Below, piece after piece: positions 46,328 to 56,594 of a stretch of 64,000 nucleotides of DNA. The DNA comes from Omphalotus guepiniiformis (lineage: Eukaryota; Basidiomycota; Agaricomycetes; Agaricales; Omphalotaceae). A program made the position numbers and the translations under genes. The stretch spans positions 1 through 64,000 of the forward strand of contig JAQOOI010000018.1 of NCBI GenBank assembly GCA_028554645.1. Reading direction: 5' to 3'. Within the stretch, counting starts at the first letter, position 1. Each line of letters begins with the position of its first letter. A model generated the notes under the pieces. It searched no databases. It was not told the origin of the DNA and saw only the letters and a program-made list of their open reading frames with translations.

Positions 46328-46664
46328 GCGCGCAAAGTCGTAAGGGCGTCACTGGACGCTCAGAGGCACAAGCTTGCCGCCTTCGTTCGATATAGCAGCA
46401 AGATCGGTTTTTGGCGTGCATGCTTCTACATGTCCTTCATCGGTAATGCGTGTGATTGTTGGGGGATGATCTATCGACCATTTGCGGCAAGAACGTAGCT
46501 TTTCCTCGATTTGCTTTGCAAGAATGTCGTATTCTATCGGTGATGGAATGCTGAGGACGAAGGTGCTACTTCCGTGGCGCAATTGTGCGAACACTCTGTC
46601 TTTCTTGTCAATGGAAGCCATCTTGAGCATCTCTATAGCTGCGCTATCGAGGTCCTGTGATGCT
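46267..46664. repeat. Duplicated segment, copy A (matches 63587-63990)
   Basis: About 400 bp that matches 63587-63990 at roughly 93 percent by eye, same orientation, most differences being transitions. It covers the acceptor and last exon of the helical protein gene and the last exon of the Cdc24-like fragment. Copy B has a six-base insertion (TTCACC) and a few other small changes but keeps both reading frames. Confidence 0.85.
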
Positions 46665-46876
46665 GAGGATGTATACGCTCTTCTAGAGCGAGGATGTTTG
46701 GTTTGGGCCTAATGGACGGTTCGCTTTGAGTGTGGTGGGACGAGGCAAGATGATTCCCTTACCATACGAATGCTTTCAATTTCCGATTGCCACTTGTGCA
46801 TCAGCACTTCTGTCTGACACAGCAGGATATCTTGTATTTTCCAAGATCCAGTGATATTTCGTAGTATATTCGCAAT
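46349..46876 (-). pseudogene. Truncated Cdc24-like RhoGEF 3' end (PH end + PB1)
   Basis: Two minus-strand exons, 46763-46876 and 46349-46708, joined by a 54 bp intron. The first reads ILLCQTEVLMHKWQSEIESI, like the last helix of the PH domain of Cdc24-type Rho GTPase exchange factors. The second begins AQTKHPRSRRAYTSSASQDL, then RVFAQLRHGSSTFVLSIPSP, IEYDILAKQIEEKLRSC and ITRITDEGHVEA, the layout of a PB1 domain with a degenerate acidic OPCA loop. More PH-like sequence may lie at 46912-47040 (LTILKGKEKPNK). There is no room for the calponin and DH domains, since the transporter gene stops at 47210, so this is a fragment, not a full gene. Identification rests on the domain order PH then PB1 and is moderate. 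Confidence 0.5.
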
Positions 46877-47209
46877 CTTGTAAGTATCTTATCCACGTAC
46901 TCTCTTTTCAATCACGGGTGCATCCAGGGGATGAGACATGAGGCGCACTTGTTTGGCTTTTCCTTTCCCTTTAGAATTGTGAGCTTTTGGAAAGATATGA
47001 AGTTCAGCCAAGGCAGATGATAAGCGGGACTAAACACGGCACCACGTTGAGTGTAGGGGCAGAGATCTTGAGTATTCGGGTGAGAGGCCAGCCCTCGCAA
47101 TTAAGAGTGTTACATTCTATGTCCGTCATGATGCATTACGGTCAGTACATGTAAAATAAATCGTCTGCAAATGAGATTATTTGAAAGTATATAGAGCAAT
47201 CGCCAACGT

Positions 47210-49124
47210 CTATACCCGTTTGCGGTGTTCCTGAGTAATGGTACTTTGAGTATTGCTCGAAGAATCATATATGGAAAATCGTCATACCGGTGCATGGGTC
47301 GTCTCATGATCGACATGTACAAAGGCTCTTTCAACATTAGGAAGGGCCTCAATTCTGTCCTGGAGTAACTGACTAACGTCATGAGCCTTCCACAGCGGCG
47401 TGTCAGAACCCATGACGATATCAATCTCGACAAAGTAGTCCTGTAGATCGTTCAGATGAGTATCCTAAGTGGCAAGAACTAGCAACGAACAGGTCCGCTC
47501 TGTAATGCAATAGTTAATTCTTTAAACATCAGTTTGATAAATGTATTTACTGACATGGTACGCCCGAACGGTGTCGACTTTGTCAATATCTGGGCTGAAC
47601 GTTGCCGCGTTGTAAGTCAAAAGATGAAGGAATTCGCGAGGGGCTGATTTTCCGGCCAGAAGTTCGAACTCCCGGTAGATAGTTCGCCCCCAGGACAGGA
47701 TGATACCAACTCCTATCTTCGGACGCTGAGAATTGTCGACTTGTTGAGAGAAAAAAAGCATACAATGACCGCGCCCATAGGATCCAACCCTGAATGCACG
47801 CCTCTTAGAATTCACTTGACAGCTCTGAGCATTGTAACCACTCACACCAACGAAGTTTGCTTCCACCAGCAGACATGAGAATTCCTTGAGACGCCCATCC
47901 ATGAGCACGGTGTTAGCGAAGGTATTAAGGGCACTCACCAAAGCCGTTCAGAAAGAGGTCGTTACGATGGTCCTCCCAAAGAACATGAACTTGACTCGAA
48001 CTTTTTCGGATGGAAAAGCAGTACACAAAGAGAAGAAACTTGACAACTAACAATAGGTGAGAATCATTGTTGATTTTTTAAGAGAATGTCAACCCACAAA
48101 GCGCAGCGGCGACGGCAATAATGGATGCAAGATGAAAGTCGTTTACGTCTTCATCGCTCTTATGCGTGACGAGGTCGCGGACGGACTCGACTATAACGAC
48201 CAGGTTTACTGCGCCCATTCTGTCATACACGTGAATTAATCTTCTCGAATCTGGCTAGGTGCGCATAGCCCTTACAGGAAACCTAAAGAACGAACATTTA
48301 GAACTTATTCTGAGTGCGTCATAACATTCCTACCATATACAATGTTACCGATGTTTTCCAGCCTTGCGCCACCGACAGGCCATTTATTGATATCCAACTT
48401 AGTAGACTTCCTATGAAGCCAAAATAGCAAGACATTGCTACCGATGTCGAAAACGGAGTCGATACCAGTGGATAAGAGTGACAAGGACAAAGACGATATC
48501 GCAGCATACACTGCAAGAGGTCATAAGTCACGGTCAACACATCCAGGACGCAACAAACACACTTTGAAGCACGCATAGGCCCAAGTTCGCAAACATACTC
48601 GCGTATACGGCTATTTTGACCTTGATTGTCAAAATATCAGCGGAAGACAAGCACGAAATCAAGATGCAACTAACACGAAGTCGTGCATGATCTTCCTCCA
48701 ATCTGGCATCTTCAGTATGCTCAGCCATGGGCTTCAGAAGGGTACTGATAAGCTGTACAAGACGATCACGCCTGATTAGTTGCTTTTCCTGAGAATCTAG
48801 AAATACAAACATTGTTCTGTCTGTCTTGATACTGGGCGACCTTCCTACGATTCCGCATTGCGGAAAGCTGCTCTTCTGTCTGCAAGCCATCTCGGAGATT
48901 GAATGGGTCACTGCTATGAATGCTAGCTTTAGATGAAATAGAATTTGTCTCTATAATAGGGAGTGCTGGCAAAGAGGCTACGCTGTGAGATGGGCCAGCG
49001 ATCTAAGACATAACAATGAGCCTCAAAGCAAAGAATCGCGAAAGGAGCCTACCGCTTGGAGAAACTCTGTCGTTCTCGAGGCAGAGGCTCCAGAAGCCGT
49101 CGAAGCTTGTTGATCACTGCTCAT
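47210..49124 (-). CDS. Cation diffusion facilitator (Mn-type CDF transporter)
   Basis: CDF transporter with an N-terminal cytosolic region, TM domain and C-terminal dimerisation domain. Start MSSDQQASTASGASASRTTE at 49124; NRRKVAQYQDRQNN and LLKPMAEHTEDARLEEDHAR are cytosolic. TM: VKIAVYASMFANLGLCVLQ, ISSLSLSLLSTGIDSVFDIG (metal site DSVFD), PVGGARLENIGNIVYG, AVNLVVIVESVRDLVTHKSD, KFLLFVYCFSIRKSSSQVHV and the second site DHRND in WEDHRNDLFLNGFG. DxxxD at both TM2 and TM5 is the pattern of manganese CDFs; Zn members have His there. The C-terminal domain gives TYNAATFSPDIDKVDTVRAY, DYFVEIDIVMGSDTPLWKAH and ERAFVHVDHETTHAP. About 430 residues in roughly ten exons. Confidence 0.9.
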
Positions 49125-49610
49125 TGTGGGAAGGTGGTGACCCGAAACAACGGATACTGGCCAAACACGGTCGTATTGGCGAAGGACGGGCGTAATTTGA
49201 GCAGCAAACCTACTTACAGGTCGTCCTTTGGCTCACAAGAAAAGAACTCTAAGCAACTACTCTGGCAGTTGAACGTTTTTCTGCTGGCCGGACAAGAGAA
49301 GCTTGACGTGGACGATGGATGAAGAAAATATTACCACGATTATTTTCTTGCCCTGGGGCCTGCCCCTACTGCTTTCAATCGGAGCGTGAAGACGTCGGCC
49401 GGCACATACCGACGCACTACTTTGGTCCGACCGGTGATACTCCGGGTGATCTTGATCTCCCATCACTGTCACAGAACGCGTCGCGTCACAGCATGTGACG
49501 GCTTGGAACTTGGGAACTCACGTGTAGACTCTGTATTATCCTCTCCTCTGACAGTAGCATTACCCTGTTGAATCCACCTGGAGCAGATAATCAACTGGGA
49601 CGCGTATAAC
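49125..49610. other. Divergent promoter CDF / CTF18
   Basis: 486 bp between divergent starts with no supported gene. Contains CACGTGTAGAC (a CACGTG E-box) at about 49520 and ATCACTGTCACAGAACGCGTC near 49464, whose AC(A)CGCGT-like core resembles an MluI cell-cycle box (ACGCGT also at 49600: GGGACGCGTATAAC). MCB-type control would fit a replication/cohesion factor, but is inference. Confidence 0.45.
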
Positions 49611-52600
49611 ATGTCAGCTGCAACAAGCTTCATTCCAAACGGCCTCTTAGGTGGTCGCAAGGATGAAGGATTCACACCCAATGGTCTGCTCTCTACGAAA
49701 GTGAAGGAATCCTCAATGTGTCAAGAAATGAAAGAAGTTGTTGCACTCAGCCAGCTTAAGCCAAACGGGCTATTAGGATCAGGGAAAACCTCAAATTGTG
49801 CGTGTATTTCTCTTGAGTTTTGGCTGGAAATTTGACGATCTATTCTCGTCGTTAGCATCATCCATAGCACAGTCATCATTGACGAGTTGGCGTCATGTCA
49901 CCGCGTAATATCGTGAAGTATTGATGACCTTTAAATCTCAGCGTCGAGCTCCTTTGTATCGAATGGCTTACTTTCAAGCTCTCGGACACCACTTCCGTCT
50001 ACTCCTTCGCAAGGTCCATAATGAAAGCAGTAATATTCGGTCGACACTCAACAGATTGATATCAGGCGTCAACCTTCCTGAACTACATGAACTTATCAAC
50101 ATACAATCAGTGCGTTCAAGTACGGCCTCTGTCTCGGGCCCGGCTCCCTCCCGCCTCACCATTCGTGCCACCACTTTCGATGGTAAGACCGTCTATTTGA
50201 GACGTAAACCTAAGACAACAGCGCGCAGAGTGAGGGCCAGTCCAACTGTTTCTCAAAGTTATTTTCTGACCGGACTTAGAAATTGGAGACACAAACCTCA
50301 GGGCGCCGTGTTGGATGCCTGCTTGACGTACCTATGCATCAACTCCTAGATGAACTGTCGAGGGACACGGCTATTAGCCTTGCCAATCAACAGTAAGAAA
50401 CTCATCCAGTTCTAACCCCCCGTCTGCATCTAATGAATATCCAGTGATCAGGATGTTCCCCTTGCTGGGACAGAAATTGAAGACGTTTTATGGGTCGACC
50501 GTTACCGTCCCCGACAGTTTACGGACCTCATGGGAAATGAAAGAGTGGCACGAGAAGCAATGGGCTGGCTAAAGCAGTGGGACAAGTGTGTATTCGGAAA
50601 GAGTTTCGGAAAGAAGAGAAAGAGAGATAGTGATGAGAGCTTTGATGCGTATGACCCGTATCAAAGGCCGAAAGAGAAGGTACAGTCAGTATCAGAGTGA
50701 CACTGAGGAAGACGTTGCTTGACATACTCAACATAGATTCTGCTCATCTCTGGTCCTCCTGGATTAGGGAAGACTACATTGGCTCATGTCGTGGCCAAGC
50801 AAGCTGGGTACGAAATAATGGAAATCAATGCCAGGTTATACCTTTATTCTTTGTGGTGTCACATTCTGAGTGCTCACGGCTACGACGCGGATACTAAATT
50901 CTAGTGATTCTCGTTCTGGGCAGATCGTCGATGATCGTATACGACCAGCGTTAGAATCCGGCTATACAGTCAAAAGCTCCAAACCTGTACTACTCATTAT
51001 AGATGAAATTGATGGTGCCACAGGCGCAGGAGAAAATGTGAGCACTCATGCTATTATTTGGACGCTATCATTAATCCGCTAGTGTTTCAGTCCAGTAGCT
51101 TTATACATAAGTTAGTCCAACTCACGCAGGACAAGCCGAAGAAAAAGGGTCAGATTACCTGCTGAGGGTGCACTTCATCACACTGATATTTCTCCCTCTC
51201 AGGCCGTTCAGGCAACCAAGAAGAACGGAAGAGCAATAGAACAATACTGCGGCCCATCATCTGCATATGCAACGACATCAATGCGGCATCGCTGACAAAA
51301 CTACGCCCACACGCGTACCAGGTCAGGTTTCAGAAGCCCTCTGATGTCCACACGGTGAAGCGTCTGCGAGAGATCTGTACGCTTGAGGGGTTGAGAGCGG
51401 ATTCTCGGGCACTGTCAACCCTTGTAAGCGTTGCTAAAGGCGATCTGAGGGGGTGCTTGAATACCCTTCAGGTGAGTAATGTGCTCTATCCAGTGACACG
51501 GACATTCAGCAGTGTATTCAGTTCATCAAATCTCGGAAGGAAGAGGTCACCGAGATAATCATCCGAGGAGCTACGAAGGGTATGAAAGAGGCAGATTCTT
51601 CCGTTACATCTGCCTTGAACTACCTCTTCACCCCTCTGAGCAAGAAGCGCGCTAAGGACCTATCATTTGGTGATGCTGCAGAAACACGCTATGTAGGCCG
51701 GTTAAGTCGCGAAATTGAAGCCTGTGGAAAAGATAGTGCGATTGCTGTTGGTGAGCACTCGCATGCGCATCTCGACCTTTTTTCACCCCAATATTGATGA
51801 TGTTCATTCAGGATGCTTCTCGCACTATGTCACTCTCAGGCGACACGACGCGAATTTCTCCAGATTTGAGAAAGCAAATGAATGGCTCACAACATTCGAT
51901 CTATTGTCTGCCGCGATGTACACCGATGGTGATTTCGCGCTGAACTCATACCTGCCATATACACTTGTGCCTTTTTATCCCCTCTTCCAGGAGCGTGGAG
52001 CACCGCGCGTTGAGAGAAATCAGGATGACTGGGATGTGGGTCCTTTCTTCCTCTTAGAAAACACCGACTCTGTACTTACGCCACACATGATCGCTCGGAA
52101 ACAGAATTTCCAAACGACCAGAACTAATGAAGAAATTTACAAGTCTCTTGGACGTTGTCTACAACTTGCTAGTACAAGACATGGAGGGGCCTTCAGACAC
52201 CTAGGCAACGCACCTATTTTGCAGCTGGAGCTTGCACCCTATCTCAACAGAATAATATCTCCACCTCTACGCCCGGTAACACGACTTACAGTGGTCTATT
52301 TCCTCATAACTGATGTGCTCATTGCCCAGGTTAATAGCCAGATAGTTCGACCAGACGAACGCGCCGTTATGATGCGTTTAGTTAGCATCATGTCTGCCTT
52401 AGAACTTCGTTTTATACAAGAACGAGCAGATGATGGACAGTTGACCTATCGTCTTGACCCGTAGGTGACAATATGCAATTTTGAGGCAATGCTTCTTAAG
52501 TACATGTTGCTCAAACAGGGCTGTCGATGTCTTCGTGACCTACGACGGAAAGCGCGCTAGTGATATTGCGGTGTCGAGGTACGCTGTGAGGCATCTGATC

Positions 52601-53107
52601 GCGCAAGAGGTTAGTGATAAATTGCTTACCATGATCTTTCTGACGGCTGTAACTTGGTGATATAGGTCGATGCTCAACTGGGCTCGCGCCAACCTGATGT
52701 GACAGAAAGAAAGCCTGGCAGGAATAACTTCTTTGGCAGGTAAATTCTGCCTTTGCATCTGCTAAAAGCACAACGAGGTTGATTGTTCGTTATGTCAGAG
52801 CGAAGGATGTCGGTGAACCAAATGCATCAGCTTCACGGAACATGTCAGCTCCTAGCAAACGACCACGCACAGAGATTGATATCGCCGACCGAGTGCGTAG
52901 TTGGCCTTCAGGCACGAAATGTGTACTGACAAGTAATTCTAGCCACCAACGGATTTCTTTGGTCGCCTTGTCGACCCCTCCACTGTCAAATCGACTAATT
53001 CGATGCTTCCGGGAAGCACAGGCAAAAAGTACCATGTTAGCTATCGGTTCAAAGAAGGCAATTCAGCTGCTGTTCGTAAAGCAGTGAAAGTCTCGACTTT
53101 CATGTAA
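49611..53107 (+). CDS. CTF18: CTF18, alternative clamp-loader large subunit
   Basis: Large subunit of the Ctf18-RFC complex that loads PCNA at the leading strand and supports sister-chromatid cohesion. The AAA core is intact: [20 protein letters not shown], Walker [21 protein letters not shown], Walker [17 protein letters not shown], sensor region [32 protein letters not shown]. Then the collar: [55 protein letters not shown]. The C-terminus is [10 protein letters not shown] and, after two introns, [20 protein letters not shown] and [20 protein letters not shown] ending at 53107, the tail that binds Ctf8-Dcc1. The N-terminus from 49611 has four NGLL motifs and then [15 protein letters not shown] and [15 protein letters not shown]. 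Exon borders in 49.8-50.0 kb are less certain. About 930 residues. Confidence 0.92.
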
Positions 53108-53830
53108 TTTTACCGCTTGCCTTCCACGATGCAGTTAAACGGTACGGAATGGAGGGCTGCTTCCGAAGTAGTCAAGACGTGATCTCGATGGTCTTCATAT
53201 CTAGTTGCCTCTCTCTCCGTATCATATAGAGCTGCACTATTGTAATTCAATGCATGGTGTTCTTCTGTATGTATCCTGTGTATTAATCTAGCGGATGTAA
53301 TTCAACCCTACATATGGGCTTGGTCACCAGGCTACTGGCCCATGCTTAGCGGCTCTTTCAGGTTCAACGTGAACGCGAACTTTCGTCGACTCCCTTGATC
53401 CACAGGACGCGTCTTTCAATAATTGAATGAGTATGCTGTCATTGTACGCCTCATTCTATAATCATAATTGTTCCAGTACACAGACTGAAGCGCGTTTGAG
53501 TATCATGCATAGTCATAACTCACGCGGCCATTAGTCGAATAGAGTCGAATCACTGCGTATACGTTGCTAAAGCACAGTACGATTGCATTCACCATAGACG
53601 GTGTTCTTTCGGCTTTCTCCCAGAGTTCGGCACCATTACTAGGTAGTGAGAGAGACTTGGATTCCAACAGGCAAAACTCATGCTTGCCTCGGATGCCAGA
53701 TGAGGAGTCGTCAAAGTCAGTGTTATTCAGGTGTTAATTGAGTTGGTGGACGCATTCCAGCCAAAAGTTTCACTGTTTCGTTCTTCCCATTCAATGTAAT
53801 GTCAGAACACCAATTACTTATTGACAGACT
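53108..53830. other. CTF18 downstream region
   Basis: About 720 bp with no gene on either strand. The stretch must hold terminators of CTF18 (plus) and CLP1 (minus, ending at 53962). No repeats other than the segment that starts at 53831. Confidence 0.5.
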
Positions 53831-54005
53831 TGCCTACGGTAATTGATCATACGCCCAGGTTGCAACTTAGAGTGTTTGCTAGAGAGCAGTGACTAAGTAA
53901 TGGTTGGTATACACTAGTCCTTCATTGGGATGATGCATGGGCCTTCACACTCAAAACAATACTATTCCTGCCATTCGTACGATCCTAGAATTGCTGTTCT
54001 GCCGA
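53831..54005. repeat. Diverged duplicate of 63411-63585 (CLP1 3' end)
   Basis: The CLP1 3' flank and the end of its last exon match 63411-63585 with many small changes, roughly 70 percent by eye. Shared words include GCCAGGTTGCA/GCCCAGGTTGCA, CTTAGAGTG, TTGCTAGAG, CTTCATTGG, ATTCCTGC, GTACGAT and AGAATTGCT. The CLP1 stop codon region lies inside it, so the sequence at 63.4 kb is a copy of the end of this gene, not an independent element. Confidence 0.75.
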
Positions 54006-55932
54006 TAAGAGACCCTTGGGAAGGGGAGAGTACGGTCATTTTTTTATGTGGAATGTCGAGGTTTGTTCTAAAAAATCAATAACATTGATTGCGAGTTTAG
54101 GTGAAGAATAGGATACATACACTACCACGAAACCGACGACGGTGAGATCCAGAATCTCTTCATCGTATCGCTCCTCTTCGTCCGCGGCGAAGGGTGCGAG
54201 AATTGCGAGAACGGCATTAAGGAGACCTGAACCTGGTTGTGAAGGATCTATTGGCACGGGCTGCATCTCTGAAACTGTGCGTGTGGCGCCGATTGGTAGA
54301 GCGGAAGATGGTGCCATTGTTTCTACGTTTCGAGGTAAGGATTGTTGTTATAGGGTATGATACCACAGAAGAACGGAGAAACTGGTTCCTCACCTGCGCC
54401 AATTCGGAAGATCGAGAGGTCACCAAAGTTCATGACGGATGAAGACGGAGAGAGTATGAGGTCCGTTAAAGTCTCTCCGCCTTGTGTAGCCGATTTGATG
54501 CCTGGAGGTGAGGGGATGACCTCGCCGTACATGTATGCGTGTAGTTGGTAGTTATGTACGCGTTCGCGGTAACTGTGGTCTAGTTCCACTACCTGTTGAG
54601 TATTACCAGTCAGTGGTGGATTGAATATGTTGTGATACGGTGAGCACGAACACCTCCAGATTTCGGTATCTTGACCACCGTAAGGCGCGAACCGTAAGCA
54701 CGTTGCATTTCGACATTTAGCTTTTCGTGACCCACGACGAGTATGACATTAACTGCGAACATGGACGGAAGTAACACGCTGATCAGCCGTGATGTGCTAA
54801 CAAGCAAGAAATAAAATAGGACCGAGACGGACTGTTGAAAGCGTCTATACAGGCTTTGATGAGCTTCTGCCGGTGATCGTTTGTTGAAGCCGGGCCCGAA
54901 GCAAACGAAGATGGTGTGTCAACTATCAGTCCAGCAGTCTGACCTAGATAAACGTGTTCTTTCGTTTTTGTTCTCAACGTGACTTCATGGAAGCCACATA
55001 CCCTCTGGATCGTTCTCAAACTTATCACGGGTATGCGTGCCGATATTGTAAATTAGTCTCTCCATTAGGAGAGGATTGCGTTTGGTGTCTGGATGACCGT
55101 ACCAATATACGAGTGGGAGTAGAGCGTTCGAAGCTAGCGTTGTAGGTGCCGAACTAGCTGCGGAACCCAATAGGTTCGAAGGAGAACAAGTAGGTATTGG
55201 ACCATGCACAGGTGCAGCAGATAAGGCCCCTGGTACTCCCCAACCTCCCTAGTACACAACGAAGTAAATTCAGAAGCCTGATCGATCACCAACTCTGAAG
55301 TCCATTCACCTCACTGGGGTCGACGTTGACCAAAAGCGGTGACCAGCCCTGGCCCGCGCGGACGGCATAGTTGACTAGAATCTTGCACACCGATGTCTTT
55401 CCAGAATTTTCAGGGCCCAAGACGAGAATGCGAGGAGGCTCCGCCGCTGTGCTCGAATCGGGTTCACCTTCTGGTACAGGAGATCCATGGAGTTTACGGA
55501 GTGCGAGAACGCGCATCTGTTCAAAGGCCATGTGTAGATTCCCATACGCGGACATTGGGGTCTCTTCAGAGACATATTCTGTAGAGGGTTGACCTGTAAC
55601 GTGCTTGGATACTTCAAAAACCAAAGCATATTGGCGAAAGAGGACGAAGGAGGGCTTATCTCTATAGTGCATCCTAACCAGGTAAATATCGCTGCTTTAC
55701 ATTCCGATCCGAAAAGATATGGTTTTCCTTCCACCATTTCTGCACCGAACATTTCTGCTCGTCCCCGTACAAGCTACTCGGCGTGTCCCACCTTAGCATG
55801 AGGAAAGGTTTGCTCTGGAAGATTAAAGACTCACTTTGATTGCCAAAGATGTCCCAGAATCGAGCTCAAATCTGTATTCATTCTCCGGATCGAGAACCCA
55901 CTCTCTCGTTGAAGAAGTCTCTTCAGACATGT
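53962..55932 (-). CDS. CLP1: CLP1, mRNA cleavage/polyadenylation factor
   Basis: CLP1 of cleavage factor IA in pre-mRNA 3' end formation; the human form is a polynucleotide 5'-hydroxyl kinase. Start MSEETSSTREWVLDPENEYR at 55932, then FGAEMVEGKPYLFGSECKAA and FTWLGCTIE. The next conserved block is VTGQPSTEYVSEETPMSAYG, then LHMAFEQMRVLALRKLHG and the P-loop ILVLGPENSGKTSVCKILVN, SPLLVNVDPSEGGWGVPGAL and GLIVDTPSSFASGP. Later KSGGVVELDHSYRERVHNYQ and YMYGEVIPSPPG, and the end HKKMTVLSPSQGSLIGRTAI, LGSYEWQE. About 490 residues. The join GCTIE to VTGQP needs an AT-AC intron (55601-55659); no GT..AG pair works there. The 3' end is duplicated at 63.4 kb. Confidence 0.92.
55601..55659 (-). other. 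Candidate AT-AC intron in CLP1
   Basis: On the minus strand the exon ends ACTATAGAG, the candidate intron starts ATAAGCCCTCC and ends CCAAGCAC (59 bases, the typical size here), and the next exon starts GTTACAGGTCAACCC. Removing it gives GCTIEVTGQPSTEYVSEETP in phase 0. The donor ATAAG is that of the rare U2-type AT-AC introns rather than the minor-spliceosome ATATCC. A single-base assembly error creating a false need for this intron is the alternative. Confidence 0.55.
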
Positions 55933-55998
55933 TTACTGACTGTTACACAGCTGTTACAATTAAATAGAAAGGGCTCTTGTAGAGACGATGGTGAATGA

Positions 55999-56387
55999 TT
56001 ATGGCTCGAAATGTCTTAGCTTTGCACCAGGATGAGCAGGAATAATTTGCTTTCTAAGTATTGACTCCAATTGGTCGAGTTGGAAGAGAGCAGAATTGTC
56101 TCCGCTGAGGACAAGTTCCCGGACGCGTTTCTCACGATTTGTTAATCCATGTACAGTTCCACAGCGCACTACTTCCTTTCATTCGTCCAAATGCATCTTT
56201 AGTTCCTGGACGATGTAAGACAATAGGCTTGATGTATTGATAAGAGAAATACGGTGAGGTGTCAATGTCCTTTTTCCGCGTCCTCTTCAACAAACTTATA
56301 TCTCGAAAGACAGATATGTATTTACTGGTGGACGAGCCTGAGGTAAGGTAGTAAAATACAGTGCCGATACTTGGCATTCAACTTCAT
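55999..56387 (-). CDS. Small unknown gene with an in-frame TGA
   Basis: A two-exon frame: MKLNAKYRHCILLPYLRLVH, then a 56 bp intron (56270-56325) to QTLTPHRISLINTSSLLSYI and VQELKMHLDE. A TGA at 56179-56181 follows, after which the same frame stays open as KEVVRCGTVHGLTNREKRVR, ELVLSGDNSALFQLDQLESI and ends GAKLRHFEP at 55999. One C-to-T change (CGA to TGA) would explain the stop and would give a smooth LDERKEVVRC. Length would be about 110 residues. I do not recognise the family. Its end lies 66 bp from the CLP1 start on the same strand, and it is divergent from the MFS gene. Confidence 0.5.
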
Positions 56388-56594
56388 AGAGTAAGAGTGA
56401 GTTGGTGGCGTTCACAATGATTAGTGGATCTGATTCGTTATGTTAGTGTTGACATGATGGAAGGACGGAATTCATATTGCGTCCATAGCCTTATGGTTCT
56501 CGTAATATACCCAGTTTCTACAGCCCTTACTTAAAGGACACAAGATCTTTGCGTAGCCTTTATAGCACCCTTTGCTGCTTTTCCCCCTTCTACC
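56388..56594. promoter_or_regulatory. Divergent spacer before the MFS gene
   Basis: 207 bp between the small gene and the MFS transporter start. It ends in a pyrimidine-rich leader (CTTTGCTGCTTTTCCCCCTT) directly before the MFS ATG. No other site is evident. Confidence 0.4.

Noticed and set aside
56179..56181. TGA as a selenocysteine codon
   Set aside because: Agaricomycetes are not known to have the selenoprotein machinery, and no SECIS-like hairpin was sought or seen. A CGA to TGA change is simpler.
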